Of a DNA stretch of 64,000 nucleotides, positions 26,527 to 37,770 are shown piece after piece. Position 1 is the first letter of the stretch. Every line of letters starts with the position of its first letter. The position numbers and the translations under genes are program-made. The stretch is from contig NZ_JAAGOH010000005.1 of the NCBI RefSeq assembly GCF_010499455.1, forward strand, positions 1-64,000. The letters run 5' to 3'. The stretch is from Ideonella livida (GTDB taxonomy: Bacteria; Pseudomonadota; Gammaproteobacteria; Burkholderiales; Burkholderiaceae_C). The notes under the pieces were generated by a model. It saw only the letters and a program-made list of their open reading frames with translations. It did no database searches and had not been told where the DNA came from.

Positions 26527-28806
26527 TCAGCGGCGTTTGCCACGGACCGGGGCGCCGCCAGACACCTTGGCTGCACCGCGCTCCCCCTTGCCGCCCCGTG
26601 CAGGGGCACGCGGCGTTGCCGCCCCTCCACCGCGCCCCCGCCCCTCTGCGGTTGACTGGCGGCTTTGCCGTGCCGAACGGGCCGCGCGCTTGTGAGCGCG
26701 GTCCGCCTGCAGCACCACCGACAGGGCCTCTTCAGCGCCGACCTCGGCCTCAGGGGTCGCGCTTCGCGACCCACCACGACCCGAGGCAACGGACCTTCCT
26801 CGCTCCAGCAGGCGGTCGGTCTCACCTTCACGCACCACCCTGAAATCGATGCGCCGACCATCCAGGTCCACACGGCTGACCTGCACACGGACCTTGCCAC
26901 CCAGCACGTACCGAAGACCGGTGCGCTCTCCGCGCAGTTCCTGCCTCACTTCGTCATGGCGGAAATACTCCCCACCCAACTCCGTGATGTGCACCAACCC
27001 CTCCACGTAAAGGCTGTCGAGCGTGACGAAAAGGCCGAATGGGGCAACGCCCGAAACGGTCCCGGTGAATTCCTCGCCCAAGTGCTCGCGCATGTAGCGG
27101 CACTTGAGCCAGGCTTCCACGTCCTTGGAGGCCTCATCGGCGCGCCGCTCGTTGGCACTGCAATGCTGCCCCCATTCGCGCCACTGCTCCAAGTCAGGCC
27201 GGTAGCGGCGGCGGCGACTGCCGGACTTCTCCGTTGCGCTGGCCAACAGCTCCTTGAGGACGCGATGCACCAGCAAATCCGGGTAGCGACGGATGGGACT
27301 GGTGAAATGGGTGTAGGCCTCATAGGCCAGCCCGAAGTGGCCTGCGTTGTCAGGGCTGTAGATCGCCTGCTGCATGGAACGAAGCAAATGCGTCTGGATC
27401 TGGGCGGCATCAGGCCTGTCACGGGTGGCCTGCAGCAACGCCTGATAGTCCGCTGGCCGAGGCTCCTCCGGCAGCGAGGCCGGCACGCCCATGACACGCA
27501 AATAGTCCGCCAACGCCCGGCGCTTCTCTGGCGTGGGGCCCTCATGCACTCGAAAGAGTGCGGGCAAACCAGACTGCAGGATGAAGTCCGCCGCACAGAC
27601 GTTGGCCGCCAGCATGGCTTCCTCGATCAAGCGGTGGGCATCGTTGCGCACCCGCGGCACGATCTGCTGGATGCGCCCCTGCTCGTCGCTGATGATCTGG
27701 GTTTCGGTCGTCTCAAAGTCCGCCGCCCCACGCCGGCGCCGGGCGCGCTGCAGCAGCAGGAACACCTCATGCAGATTCTGCAACTGCGGCAACCAGGCCC
27801 GGGCACGCTGGCCTTCGGGCGTTGGGGCCTGACCCAAGGCGGACGCGACCTCGGTATAGGTCAAACGCGCATGGGACCGGATGGTGGCGGCAAAAAACTG
27901 ATAGGCCTCCACCTCACCGTCGCCATTGACGACCATGTCGCAGACCATGGACAGGCGGTCCACTTCAGGGTTGAGCGAACACAACCCATTGGACAACGCC
28001 TCCGGCAGCATGGGGATCACGCGCCGCGGGAAATACACGGAGGTGGCCCGTTCAAGCGCCTGCTCATCCAGCGCGTCACCGGGGCGCACGTAGTGGCTCA
28101 CATCGGCAATGGCCACCACCAAGCGCCATGCATCGGGGTCTGCCGTCGGATCGCTGTCACGAAGCGGCTCGGCATACACGGCGTCATCGAAATCCCGTGC
28201 GTCATCGCCATCAATGGTGACCAGGGCCACATCGCGCAGGTCGAGGCGCCCGCGCCGGTCCACGGCACGCACAACGGGAGACAAGGCCTCGGCCTGCGCC
28301 ACCGCCGCCGCACTGAAGACATGCGGCACGTCGTACTTACGCACCGCAATCTCGATCTCCAGGCCAGGGTCATCCACCTCGCCCAGGATCTCGACCACGC
28401 GCCCCACCGGCCGAGCCTGCAAGGCAGGGGCCTCGATCAGCTCCACCGCCACCACCTGGCCGGGACTGGCACCGGCGGTGCCGGTCTTGGGAATGAGGAT
28501 ATCCTGGCCGTAACGCCGATCTTCAGGCGCCAGCAGCCACGCGCCGCCCTCCTGGAGCAATCGCCCCATGATGGGACCTTTGCGACGCTCCAGGATTTCA
28601 ACCACCCGACCTTCAGGCCTGCCCTTGCGGTCGTGGCCGGTGACTTGCGCCCTCACGCGGTCCTGATGCATCACCCCCCGCATCTCGGTGGCGGGGATGA
28701 ACAGGCCCGGCCCCCCTTCGGCGGGCTGGACCACACCATGGCCTTCACGGTGCCCCTGCACGGTGCCCACACATTCGATGGACTGCACGGACTTGGCCGC
28801 CGTCAC
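26527..28806 (-). CDS. rnr: Ribonuclease R (RNB-family 3'-5' exoribonuclease)
   Basis: Degrades structured RNA from the 3' end. With a GTG start at 28806 the protein has 759 residues. Cold-shock domains occupy about 12-150 (GTVQGHREGHGVV, then LFIPATEMRGVMHQDRV). The RNB domain carries the catalytic TIDGDDARDFDDAV near residue 200 and HFTSPIRRYPDLLVHR near 500. An S1 domain follows (GTVSGVAPFGLFVTLDSLYV), then a basic Lys/Arg/Gly tail of about 90 residues. The winged-helix region usually found before the first cold-shock domain is missing: a TAG lies 12 codons upstream of the GTG and there is no ATG between. Confidence 0.88.
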   Translation of the reverse strand: MTAAKSVQSIECVGTVQGHREGHGVVQPAEGGPGLFIPATEMRGVMHQDRVRAQVTGHDRKGRPEGRVVEILERRKGPIMGRLLQEGGAWLLAPEDRRYGQDILIPKTGTAGASPGQVVAVELIEAPALQARPVGRVVEILGEVDDPGLEIEIAVRKYDVPHVFSAAAVAQAEALSPVVRAVDRRGRLDLRDVALVTIDGDDARDFDDAVYAEPLRDSDPTADPDAWRLVVAIADVSHYVRPGDALDEQALERATSVYFPRRVIPMLPEALSNGLCSLNPEVDRLSMVCDMVVNGDGEVEAYQFFAATIRSHARLTYTEVASALGQAPTPEGQRARAWLPQLQNLHEVFLLLQRARRRRGAADFETTETQIISDEQGRIQQIVPRVRNDAHRLIEEAMLAANVCAADFILQSGLPALFRVHEGPTPEKRRALADYLRVMGVPASLPEEPRPADYQALLQATRDRPDAAQIQTHLLRSMQQAIYSPDNAGHFGLAYEAYTHFTSPIRRYPDLLVHRVLKELLASATEKSGSRRRRYRPDLEQWREWGQHCSANERRADEASKDVEAWLKCRYMREHLGEEFTGTVSGVAPFGLFVTLDSLYVEGLVHITELGGEYFRHDEVRQELRGERTGLRYVLGGKVRVQVSRVDLDGRRIDFRVVREGETDRLLERGRSVASGRGGSRSATPEAEVGAEEALSVVLQADRAHKRAARSARQSRQSTAEGRGRGGGAATPRAPARGGKGERGAAKVSGGAPVRGKRR

Positions 28807-28998
28807 GGCCTTCTTCAGTCGGGTCTTGATCTCGGTACCCTATGGTGAAACCCACCAGACGGACCGGCCCCAACTCGAAGGCTGCCTCCGCAGCCCCAGC
28901 AAGGGCGCCCATCATGGAGAGCCTAGCCGGCAGCCATGGCACCGCGCGCTGCCTGGACGCGGGTCTGCAGACAGGCCTGGCGGCCTGCCCTGTGCGAA

Positions 28999-29520
28999 TC
29001 AGACCGAGAACTTGCGGGCCAGACCATCCGGTCGCAGGTTGTCGTACTCCTCGAAAGGCTGGTGAATCCAAGGACTGGTCGCCAGCATCTCGACATAGTA
29101 GTCGGGGGTGTAGGACGACACGGCCTTCGTCCAGATCACGGCGGAGCGGAGCTCCTGGATCGCCGGCATGCCGCGCAGCCGGTCCACCACAGCCTTCAAG
29201 GTCACGCCCGAGTCCGCCAGGTCATCCACCAGCAACACGCGACCGGCAAGTTCGCCCTTGGGCATGGTGATGTACTTGGCCATGTCCAGCCGGCCCTGGA
29301 TCGTGCCAGCCTCGGCACGGTAGGAACTCGTGGACATGATGGCCAGCGGCTTGTCGAAGACACGGGACAGGACATCGCCAGGGCGCATGCCGCCACGGGC
29401 CAGACACAGGATTTGGTCAAACTCCCAGCCGGAGTTGTGGACCTTCAGCGCCAAACGCTCGATGAGCATGTGGTACTCGTCCCAAGAGACGTACAGGTGC
29501 TTGCCGTCATCAGTCAGCAT
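28999..29520 (-). CDS. Purine phosphoribosyltransferase (Hpt/Gpt type)
   Basis: Salvages a free purine base with PRPP. The 173-residue type I PRTase has the PRPP loop VLLVDDLADSGVTLKAV and an upstream base-side segment LCLARGGMRPGDVLSR. The C-terminus IHQPFEEYDNLRPDGLARKF resembles proteins annotated as hypoxanthine or xanthine-guanine phosphoribosyltransferase, and base specificity cannot be settled by eye. It follows purA by 46 nt on the same strand, which fits a purine role. Confidence 0.82.
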   Translation of the reverse strand: MLTDDGKHLYVSWDEYHMLIERLALKVHNSGWEFDQILCLARGGMRPGDVLSRVFDKPLAIMSTSSYRAEAGTIQGRLDMAKYITMPKGELAGRVLLVDDLADSGVTLKAVVDRLRGMPAIQELRSAVIWTKAVSSYTPDYYVEMLATSPWIHQPFEEYDNLRPDGLARKFSV

Positions 29521-29566
29521 GGATTGAGCCTTCCAGCGGTAGAAATGAGGTGCCGGTTCGGCACGG

Positions 29567-30967
<1,401 letters not shown>

Positions 30968-31002
30968 TCAGTTCTCAAAAAGTTGGAAGGCGTGGCGCTG
31001 AT

Positions 31003-32163
31003 TCAAAGCGCCCGCAGGGCCCAGCGCCCGTCGATCTCGAACAGTTCCCGATCGCAGAGAAACTCGTCCGTTTCGTGCTCGTGCCCCGGAAGCACGCACA
31101 CCACCGTCTCTCCGTCCTGCCTCAGGCGGCGCACCGCCGCACGCAGGCCCGGATCCTCGCCCCAAGGCGCGCGGATTGCAGCGCGCGGAGGCGTGTCTCC
31201 CACGCGGGGCGACAGCAGCTTGAGGTCGAGGCTGGCACCCACCGCGGGGCGGCGACGGCCAAAGACGGCCCCAACCTCGTCATAGCGACCACCACGCGCC
31301 AGGGAGTTCACCGCCCCTTCGCCGTAGGCCGCAAAGCGCACACCACTGTAGTAGGCGTAGCCACTCATGTCGGCCAGATCAAAGCCGACCCGCACGTCCG
31401 GGCAACTGGCACGGAGATGGCCACAGAGCCAGGCCAGATCATCCAGGGCCTGGGTGATCACGGGATCCTGCGGCAGCAGACCGCGAGCCCGCTCAAGCAC
31501 CTGCTCGCCACCGTACAGGTCCGGCAACTGCAGCACCGCCCGGCGCAACGTCTCAGGCCATTCGGCGGACAGGCGGGCCAGCAACTCCTGATCCTTGGCG
31601 GTCAGGGCGGCGACCAACTCCGCGGCATCGATCCCGGCGGGCGCGCGGGCCAGCAAGGCCCGCACAATCCGCGCGTCGCCCAGATCCACCGTCAGGCGCT
31701 TGACGCCGGAAGCAGCCAAGCCATCGAGCACCAGTTCCATCACTTCCAGCTCGGCCTCAAGACCGGCGTGACCGAAGATCTCGACCCCCAGCTGAAGCGG
31801 CTCTCGCCCAACATGCAGCCCCGCAGGCAGCGCATGCAGCACCGGTCCGCAGTAGCACAGACGGGTCACGCCACGACGATTGAGCAAGTGGGCATCGATG
31901 CGCGCCACCTGGGGGGTGGTGTCAGCCCGAAGCCCCAAGGTACGACCACTGAGCTGGTCCACCAACTTGAAGGTCTTGAGGTCCAGCTCGCGTCCCGTAC
32001 CGGACAGCAAGGACTCCAGATGCTCCAGCAAGGGAGGCATCACCAATTCGAAGCCGTGTGCGCGGGCCAGATCCAGCCACAAACGCCTCAGCTCCTCGAT
32101 GCGACGGGCCTCTGAGGGCAGCACGTCGGCCAGATGCTCCGGCAGCAGCCAAGCAGAGGACAT
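31003..32163 (-). CDS. hisZ: ATP phosphoribosyltransferase regulatory subunit HisZ
   Basis: Histidyl-tRNA-synthetase paralogue that activates short-form HisG in the first step of histidine synthesis. The 386-residue protein keeps the class II core ([50 protein letters not shown]). It lacks the C-terminal anticodon-binding domain, and its active-site loops differ from HisS, which is encoded separately at 39643. Start [16 protein letters not shown] at 32163. No hisG is in the window; HisZ lying by purA and the hfl genes is typical of Burkholderiales. Confidence 0.9.
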   Translation of the reverse strand: MSSAWLLPEHLADVLPSEARRIEELRRLWLDLARAHGFELVMPPLLEHLESLLSGTGRELDLKTFKLVDQLSGRTLGLRADTTPQVARIDAHLLNRRGVTRLCYCGPVLHALPAGLHVGREPLQLGVEIFGHAGLEAELEVMELVLDGLAASGVKRLTVDLGDARIVRALLARAPAGIDAAELVAALTAKDQELLARLSAEWPETLRRAVLQLPDLYGGEQVLERARGLLPQDPVITQALDDLAWLCGHLRASCPDVRVGFDLADMSGYAYYSGVRFAAYGEGAVNSLARGGRYDEVGAVFGRRRPAVGASLDLKLLSPRVGDTPPRAAIRAPWGEDPGLRAAVRRLRQDGETVVCVLPGHEHETDEFLCDRELFEIDGRWALRAL

Positions 32164-32283
32164 GAATGAGCACGTGGTTAAAAACAGGATTGTACCTGCC
32201 GTGCATGGCCGGAGATTGAATCCACCCCTGCCAACCACCCCGCGCCGCCACATCCGCAGGTCCAACACCTGCCCTCTGCAGGC

Positions 32284-32466
32284 TCAACGCCACCAGAGCA
32301 AGATCAAGCCAAGCCCCAAACAGACCGCGCCCACCAAGCGAATTTGCCGATCTTCCAAGCGGACCAGCTGGGCAAAGACCTCACGCCACAGCCCAGGCGC
32401 CAAAAAAGGCAGCAAGCCCTCCAGCAGCAGGGCCAGACCGGCCGCCAACCAGAGGGCGTCAGCCAT
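32284..32466 (-). CDS. DUF2065 (YjeT-like) small inner-membrane protein
   Basis: A 60-residue protein with two hydrophobic helices, residues 5-25 (LWLAAGLALLLEGLLPFLAP) and 42-59 (IRLVGAVCLGLGLILLWW), joined by a charged loop. Size, topology and position directly after hflC match YjeT/DUF2065. Its function is unknown; linkage to HflKC hints at a role around the FtsH-HflKC complex. Confidence 0.85.
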   Translation of the reverse strand: MADALWLAAGLALLLEGLLPFLAPGLWREVFAQLVRLEDRQIRLVGAVCLGLGLILLWWR

Positions 32467-32493
32467 GCGCAGGCACGGCCTTCATGCCCAACA

Positions 32494-33387
32494 TCACTTC
32501 TTGGCAGGACCCGGCGCAGCGCTGCCACCGCGCATGGCCCGGAAGAAATCGCTGCTCGGATCCACCACCATCACGTCCTGCTTGTTACGGAAGCTGGCGC
32601 GGTAGGCCTCGAGGCTGCGGTAGAACTGGGCGAATTGGGGATCCTTGCCAAAGGCCCCGGCATAGAGCGACGAGGCACGGGCGTCGCCCTCGCCCTTGAT
32701 CTTCTGCGCATCGCGGTACGCCTCGGCGATGATGACCTCACGCTGGCGGTCGGCATCAGCGCGGATCTTCTCTCCTTCGGCGGAACCTTGGGAGCGCAGC
32801 TGGTTGGCCACCTGCTTACGCTCCGACTCCATTCGACGGTAGACGGAATCCGTGATATTGGCCACAAAATCAACGCGCTTGACGCGCACATCCACGATTT
32901 CGATGCCGAAGGCCTTGGCTTCCTCGGACAACCGGTTGCGCACATCGGTCATCACCCGATCACGCTCGCTGGCCAGCATCCCGCCCACTGTGCGCTTGGT
33001 GATTTCCTCATTGAAGGCCGCCTGCACCACAGGACTCAGGCGCAAGTCCACGTTCCGCAGGTCCACGCCGTTGTTGCGGATGAACTGACGCGGCTCTGCG
33101 ATTCGCCATTTCACCAGCCAATCCACCACCACGCTCTTCTTCTCGGCGGTGAAGATCGGACGGGATTCCGGACTGTCCAGCGTCTGGATGCGGCGATCCA
33201 GGAAAACGACATTCTGGAAGGGCGGGGGCAGCTTGGCATGCAGCCCCGGCTCTGCGATGACTTCACGGATCTCACCCAGCGCATAGATCACGCCAACCTG
33301 GGTCTGATCCACCACGAACAGGCTGCTGGAAGCGGCGATGACTGCCACCAGACCTGCGCCCAGGCCAAGGGCCACTCGGTTGCTCAT
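32494..33387 (-). CDS. hflC: Protease modulator HflC (SPFH domain)
   Basis: With HflK it forms a membrane cage around the FtsH protease. The 297-residue protein has one N-terminal membrane segment (5-24, ALGLGAGLVAVIAASSSLFV), an SPFH domain starting VDQTQVGVIYALGEI, and a long helix with MESERKQVANQLRSQGSAEG and ADADRQREVIIAEAYRDAQK. The ATG at 33387 lies 13 nt after the hflK stop. Its last gene partner is DUF2065. Confidence 0.94.
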   Translation of the reverse strand: MSNRVALGLGAGLVAVIAASSSLFVVDQTQVGVIYALGEIREVIAEPGLHAKLPPPFQNVVFLDRRIQTLDSPESRPIFTAEKKSVVVDWLVKWRIAEPRQFIRNNGVDLRNVDLRLSPVVQAAFNEEITKRTVGGMLASERDRVMTDVRNRLSEEAKAFGIEIVDVRVKRVDFVANITDSVYRRMESERKQVANQLRSQGSAEGEKIRADADRQREVIIAEAYRDAQKIKGEGDARASSLYAGAFGKDPQFAQFYRSLEAYRASFRNKQDVMVVDPSSDFFRAMRGGSAAPGPAKK

Positions 33388-33400
33388 TGCAGAAGTCTCC

Positions 33401-34720
33401 TCAGCGGGTGTCGCGATCGCGGCTGCGGGCGGTATCACGGGCCCGCGCGTCCGCGGAGGCCGCCGTGGACGGCTCACCGGAGGCCGGCGTCGCCGGACTG
33501 TTGGACACCGCAGGCGCCGGCGTGGCCGGAGCCCCGGCCTGCATCAGCTTGTCCAGCGGCAAATACAGAAGATTGGAACCGGAGCGGCTGTCCACCATCA
33601 CCTTGGTGACGTTGGCATACACCTGCTGCATGGTGTCCAGGTACAGGCGGTCGCGGGTCACCCCCGGCGCCTTCTGGTACTCCGCCAACACACTACTGAA
33701 GCGCTGGGCATCGCCCTCGGCCTGGGCGACCACACGGGACCGGTAGCCCTCAGCCTCCTCCAGCAACCGGGCGGCTGTACCTTGGGCCTTGGGGATCACG
33801 TCACTCGCGTAGGCCTGCCCTTCATTCTTGAAACGGTCACGGTCTGCGCCAGCGCGGACCGCGTCGTCGAAGGCCGCCTGCACCTGCTCCGGCACTTGGA
33901 CATGCTGCAGGTTGACGTTGGCCACCGCGATACCGGCGTTCAGCCGGTCCATCTGGTTTTGGATGGATTTCACCAAATCCGCAGCGATGGCGTCGCGTCG
34001 CTCGTACAGCACCGAGTCGACCTTGCTTCGCCCAACGATCTCGCGCACCGCGGACTCCGCTGCCTGCATCACCGCCTCGTCCGGATCTCGATTCTCGAAC
34101 AGGAAGGCCCGGGCGTCCTTCAGGCGGTATTGCACAGAAAAGCGGATGTCCACGATGTTCTCGTCCTGCGTCAGCATGGACGAGTCACGCAACCCTGTGG
34201 CGGCGACGATGTTGCTTCGACCAATCTCAATGGTGCGCAACTGGGTGACCGCCACCGTACGGTGCTGCTGCACCGGATAGGGCAGGCGCCACTGCAGGCC
34301 GGCACCCACGGTGCTGGAATACTTGCCAAAGGTGGTGATGACGGCTTGTTGGCCTTCCTGCACGATGAAGACGCCGCTGCCAGCCCAGATGAGCACAACC
34401 AAGCCGCCGATCATGCCCAGGCCAAAGCGCGCTCCCTTGAAATCCGGCGGCAAGCCACCACCAGCCTCGGGCGGCGGCTCATCGGAGCGGCCGGGACCAC
34501 CAGCGCCCTGACGGCCAAACAGGCCATTGAGCTTGCGGTTGAAATCGCGCCAAAGCTCGTCTAAGTCGGGCGGGCCATCGTTGCGCCCGTTGTGAAGCAC
34601 CGACCAGCCTCGCTGCCACAGGCGGCGCAGCGCGTGGGGAACCGGGCGCAGGGCCTGCGCCGGAGGCGACGGCGAGGCCGTGTCGGCCAGCAAGGGATCC
34701 GGTGTGTGGAGTTTGTCCAT
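33401..34720 (-). CDS. hflK: Protease modulator HflK (SPFH domain)
   Basis: Partner of HflC in control of FtsH. The 439-residue protein has a Pro/Gly-rich cytoplasmic N-terminus (1-95, with PDLDELWRDFNRKLNGLFG). One membrane helix follows near 98-119, then the SPFH domain from IVQEGQQAVITTFGKYSST and a C-terminal Ala/Pro/Asp-rich tail ending in RDR repeats. It stands between hflX and hflC, the same order as in E. coli hfq-hflX-hflK-hflC. Confidence 0.94.
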   Translation of the reverse strand: MDKLHTPDPLLADTASPSPPAQALRPVPHALRRLWQRGWSVLHNGRNDGPPDLDELWRDFNRKLNGLFGRQGAGGPGRSDEPPPEAGGGLPPDFKGARFGLGMIGGLVVLIWAGSGVFIVQEGQQAVITTFGKYSSTVGAGLQWRLPYPVQQHRTVAVTQLRTIEIGRSNIVAATGLRDSSMLTQDENIVDIRFSVQYRLKDARAFLFENRDPDEAVMQAAESAVREIVGRSKVDSVLYERRDAIAADLVKSIQNQMDRLNAGIAVANVNLQHVQVPEQVQAAFDDAVRAGADRDRFKNEGQAYASDVIPKAQGTAARLLEEAEGYRSRVVAQAEGDAQRFSSVLAEYQKAPGVTRDRLYLDTMQQVYANVTKVMVDSRSGSNLLYLPLDKLMQAGAPATPAPAVSNSPATPASGEPSTAASADARARDTARSRDRDTR

Positions 34721-34763
34721 GGCTTATTCCGTCGTCATGGTGAAGTCGTCTCAGGAGTCCGAG

Positions 34764-35999
34764 TCAGCCGGCCGGGCTAGGTTCCCCGGAACTCACGGCC
34801 ACCGTGCTGCCATCGGGCAAGATGAAGCCGCTAGGGACGGTTTTCAAGCCATCGCGGGCCGCGACCCGCGAGGCGATAAGGCGCCGAAGCGCATCCAGTC
34901 CTTCGCCCGTCAGAGCACTCACCGCCACCCGTGTGACCGGAGTGTCATGGGCGCCCGGCACCTGACCGACCAGTTCATGCGGGCGGCGGCTGTCTTCCAA
35001 CAGGTCGAGCTTGTTCCACACGTGGACCTGCTCGATGTCCTGCGCCCCGATCTCCGCGAGCACACGTTCGACTTCGACCTGCTGTTCGCGCCAGTTCGGG
35101 CTGGACACGTCCATGACATGCAGCAGAAGGTCGGCATCGGCGGCCTCCTGCAAGGTGGCCTGGAACGCCTCGACCAGCTTGTGGGGCAAATCTCGGATGA
35201 AGCCGACGGTGTCCGAGAGGGACACGGAACAGCCCACATCGCCGAGGAACATCGACCGGGTGGTCGTGTCCAGCGTGGCAAAGAGCTGGTCGGCGGCGTA
35301 GGTGCGGGCCTTGACGAGGGCATTGAACAACGTGGACTTACCAGCGTTGGTGTAGCCCACCAGCGACACACGGAAAGTGCCGCTGCGCTCGCGCGCCTTG
35401 CGCTGGGTCCCGCGCTGCCGCTGCACCTTGTGCAGCCGCTCCTTGATGGCCTTGATGCGGTCACCAATCATGCGCCGATCCAGCTCGATCTGCGCCTCAC
35501 CAGGACCGCCACGGTGGCCTACACCACCGCGCTGACGCTCAAGGTGGGTCCAACGGCGCACCAGGCGAGTGGAGAGGTATTGCAACTGGGCCAGCTCCAC
35601 CTGGAGCTTGCCTTCGTGGCTCTGGGCGCGCGCGGCAAAGATCTCGAGGATGAGGGCCGTCCGGTCGGAAACCGGGACGCCCAACAGCCGTTCCAGATTG
35701 CGCTGCTGAGCCGGCGACAGGGCCTGGTCGAAGATCACACCCTGCGCCTTGTGCGCCTGCACAAGAAGCAAGATCTCTTCGGCTTTCCCGCTGCCTACGA
35801 AGAGGGCGGGATCGGGTGCCTTGCGTTTGGCCGCCAGACGGGCCAATACGACATCCCCGGCGGACTCGGCCAGCAGCGCGAGTTCGTCCAGGGAAGCGTC
35901 AAAGGCATGTCCCGGCCCCAGATCCACCCCCACCAGCACAACGCCCGCGTGGGCGTCAGCGCTGGTTTGCACAGGGTCCTTGGGAGAGTTTCCGTTCAA
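34764..35999 (-). CDS. hflX: GTPase HflX
   Basis: Ribosome-splitting GTPase that rescues stalled 50S/70S particles. In order: the N-terminal HflX domain (GSGKAEEILLLVQAHKAQGV, FDQALSPAQQRNLERLLGVP), a basic coiled region with GGPGEAQIELDRRMIGDRI, and the G domain with GYTNAGKSTLFNAL, DTVGFIRDLPHKLVEAF and NKLDLLE. The frame offers no ATG before the conserved region. TTG at 35999 gives 411 residues and starts 28 nt after the hfq stop, but it has no obvious ribosome site. Confidence 0.93.
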   Translation of the reverse strand: MNGNSPKDPVQTSADAHAGVVLVGVDLGPGHAFDASLDELALLAESAGDVVLARLAAKRKAPDPALFVGSGKAEEILLLVQAHKAQGVIFDQALSPAQQRNLERLLGVPVSDRTALILEIFAARAQSHEGKLQVELAQLQYLSTRLVRRWTHLERQRGGVGHRGGPGEAQIELDRRMIGDRIKAIKERLHKVQRQRGTQRKARERSGTFRVSLVGYTNAGKSTLFNALVKARTYAADQLFATLDTTTRSMFLGDVGCSVSLSDTVGFIRDLPHKLVEAFQATLQEAADADLLLHVMDVSSPNWREQQVEVERVLAEIGAQDIEQVHVWNKLDLLEDSRRPHELVGQVPGAHDTPVTRVAVSALTGEGLDALRRLIASRVAARDGLKTVPSGFILPDGSTVAVSSGEPSPAG

Positions 36000-36027
36000 G
36001 ATGGAGACGGTCTGCCGCAGGTCGGTT

Positions 36028-36270
36028 TCAGTGGTTGTCGGCGCTGTCGGCCGGATGGAAGTTCACCGCGCGGCCCGGCACGACGGTGGAAATCGCATGC
36101 TTGTAGACCATCTGGGTGACGGTGTTGCGCAGCAGGACCACGTACTGGTCGAAGGATTCGATGTGGCCTTGCAGCTTGATGCCGTTGACCAGATAGATCG
36201 AAACCGGGACATGCTCCTTGCGCAGCAGGTTCAGAAAGGGATCTTGCAGGAGTTGTCCTTTGTTGCTCAC
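36028..36270 (-). CDS. hfq: RNA chaperone Hfq
   Basis: Sm-like hexamer that pairs small RNAs with mRNAs. The 80-residue protein starts at a GTG (36270) with GGAG nine bases upstream and reads [20 protein letters not shown]. Sm1 ([20 protein letters not shown]) and Sm2 ([12 protein letters not shown]) are complete, including the YKHAIST distal and proximal residues. The C-terminal tail is short ([13 protein letters not shown]), as is usual in betaproteobacteria. It precedes hflX. Confidence 0.95.
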   Translation of the reverse strand: MSNKGQLLQDPFLNLLRKEHVPVSIYLVNGIKLQGHIESFDQYVVLLRNTVTQMVYKHAISTVVPGRAVNFHPADSADNH

Positions 36271-36346
36271 GATATGCTCCGTGTTGGAAGTCGGTGGAGT
36301 GATGCGGTGGACGTTAACACAGGCAGGCAAAGACCCCGCACCAGTG

Positions 36347-36352
36347 TGTCAA
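36347..36352 (-). promoter_or_regulatory. TTGACA -35-like hexamer upstream of hfq
   Basis: On the minus strand this reads TTGACA, a perfect sigma-70 -35 hexamer about 77 nt before the hfq GTG and outside the der coding sequence. No good -10 follows at 16-18 nt, so the assignment is tentative. It lies in the 107-bp gap between der and hfq. Confidence 0.3.
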
Positions 36353-36377
36353 GCATCTACCGGGCAGCAGCCGCGAT

Positions 36378-37724
36378 TCAGTCGGCGCCGTCGGTGAAGG
36401 GGTTGTGCGAGGTCTTGAACTCGATGCGCAGGGGCGTGCCCACCAGTTTGAAATGTTCGCGGAAGCGACCTTCCAGAAAGCGCCGGTACGCATCACTCAC
36501 CCCATCCAGGGCGTTGCCGTGGATCACGATGATCGGCGGGTTCATGCCGCCCTGGTGGGCATAGCGCATCTTGGGCCGGGACAGGCCCGCCCGCTTGGGC
36601 GCTTGGTGGGCTGCCGCTTCATGCACCAGTCGGGTGAGCACTGGGGTCGGCATCTTGCACACGGAAGACCGGTAGGCGTCACCGATAGCCTTCCACAGCG
36701 GTCCGAGGCCCTGGCGCCGCAGCGCAGAAATGTGTACGACCGGCGCGAACCGGAGGAAGGCCAGTCGCGTCTCGATGGACCGCTCCAGCAGCTCACGCTG
36801 GTAGCCATCAATTGCGTCCCACTTGTTGATCGCCACCACCACCGCGCGCCCAGAGTCGAGCACGTAACCGGCGATATGGGCATCCTGTTCGCTGACCCCC
36901 TGCGTCGCGTCCACCATCAGGACGACCACATTGGCGTCAGCAATGGCCTGCAGCGTCTTGACCACCGAGAACTTCTCGATGGCCTCAAACACCTTGCCCT
37001 TGCGCCGCAACCCCGCGGTGTCGATCAACTCGAAACGCTGGCCATCGCGCTCCAGCGGCACTTTGATGGCGTCGCGCGTGGTGCCGGGCATGTCAAAGGC
37101 AATGAGGCGCTCCTCGCCCAGCCAAGCGTTGATCAGCGTGCTTTTGCCCACATTGGGACGTCCGGCCACGGCCAGCCGGACCGGACGATCCTGGGTAGCG
37201 GCCTCTTCGTCCCCCGCCTCCGGCTCGGGCTCAGACACCATGTCCAGCGCCGCCTCCACCAGACTGCGGATGCCTTGGCCGTGGGCCGCGGAGACGGGCA
37301 TGGGCTCACCCAGGCCCAGCTCATGGAACTCAGCCAGCAACGGCGATTCCTGCATGCCCTCGGCTTTGTTGACGACCAACAGCACCCGCTTGTTGGCCTG
37401 CCGGAGGTAGCGGGAAATTTCCATGTCTTGGGCCGACAAGCCCAGGCGCACATCGGTGACAAACACCACCACATCTGCTTCCGCGACAGCCTGGCGGGTC
37501 TGCTTGGCCATTTCGCGCACGATGCCGGTGCTGCTGTCGGGCTCGAAGCCACCGGTGTCGATCACGATGAACTCGCGCGAACCCAGGCGGCCGTCCCCGT
37601 AGTGCCGGTCACGGGTCAAGCCCGCGAAGTCGGCCACGATGGCGTCACGGCTCTTGGTCAGCCGGTTGAACAGGGTGGATTTGCCTACGTTTGGCCGGCC
37701 CACGAGGGCAATCACTGGTTTCAA
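36378..37724 (-). CDS. der: Ribosome-associated double GTPase Der (EngA)
   Basis: Essential assembly GTPase of the 50S subunit with two G domains. The 448-residue protein shows [20 protein letters not shown] at the N-terminus and [20 protein letters not shown] near residue 185. The matching DTGGF and DTAGLRRKG switch motifs follow, and then a KH-like C-terminal domain ([14 protein letters not shown]). The start is TTG 37724, supported by GGAGAAG about 10 nt upstream and by the match MKPVIALVG. It follows bamB by 46 nt. Confidence 0.95.
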   Translation of the reverse strand: MKPVIALVGRPNVGKSTLFNRLTKSRDAIVADFAGLTRDRHYGDGRLGSREFIVIDTGGFEPDSSTGIVREMAKQTRQAVAEADVVVFVTDVRLGLSAQDMEISRYLRQANKRVLLVVNKAEGMQESPLLAEFHELGLGEPMPVSAAHGQGIRSLVEAALDMVSEPEPEAGDEEAATQDRPVRLAVAGRPNVGKSTLINAWLGEERLIAFDMPGTTRDAIKVPLERDGQRFELIDTAGLRRKGKVFEAIEKFSVVKTLQAIADANVVVLMVDATQGVSEQDAHIAGYVLDSGRAVVVAINKWDAIDGYQRELLERSIETRLAFLRFAPVVHISALRRQGLGPLWKAIGDAYRSSVCKMPTPVLTRLVHEAAAHQAPKRAGLSRPKMRYAHQGGMNPPIIVIHGNALDGVSDAYRRFLEGRFREHFKLVGTPLRIEFKTSHNPFTDGAD

Positions 37725-37770
37725 GTCTTCTTCTCCAAGGAGCGTCGGCCCGCGGCCGACCGCCCTCAAT

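Noticed and set aside
26665-28848. 727-codon plus-strand frame antisense to rnr
   Set aside because: It is a frame kept open by GC skew; RNase R on the other strand has complete cold-shock, RNB and S1 domains.
28807-28998. Possible tRNA in the gap between rnr and the phosphoribosyltransferase gene
   Set aside because: I looked for a T-loop (GGTTCGAATC-type) and an acceptor stem on both strands and found neither.
28999-29520. Ribosome-associated or apt-type adenine phosphoribosyltransferase
   Set aside because: The base-side loop and C-terminus look like hypoxanthine/xanthine enzymes rather than Apt; I left the base specificity open and gave no gene symbol.
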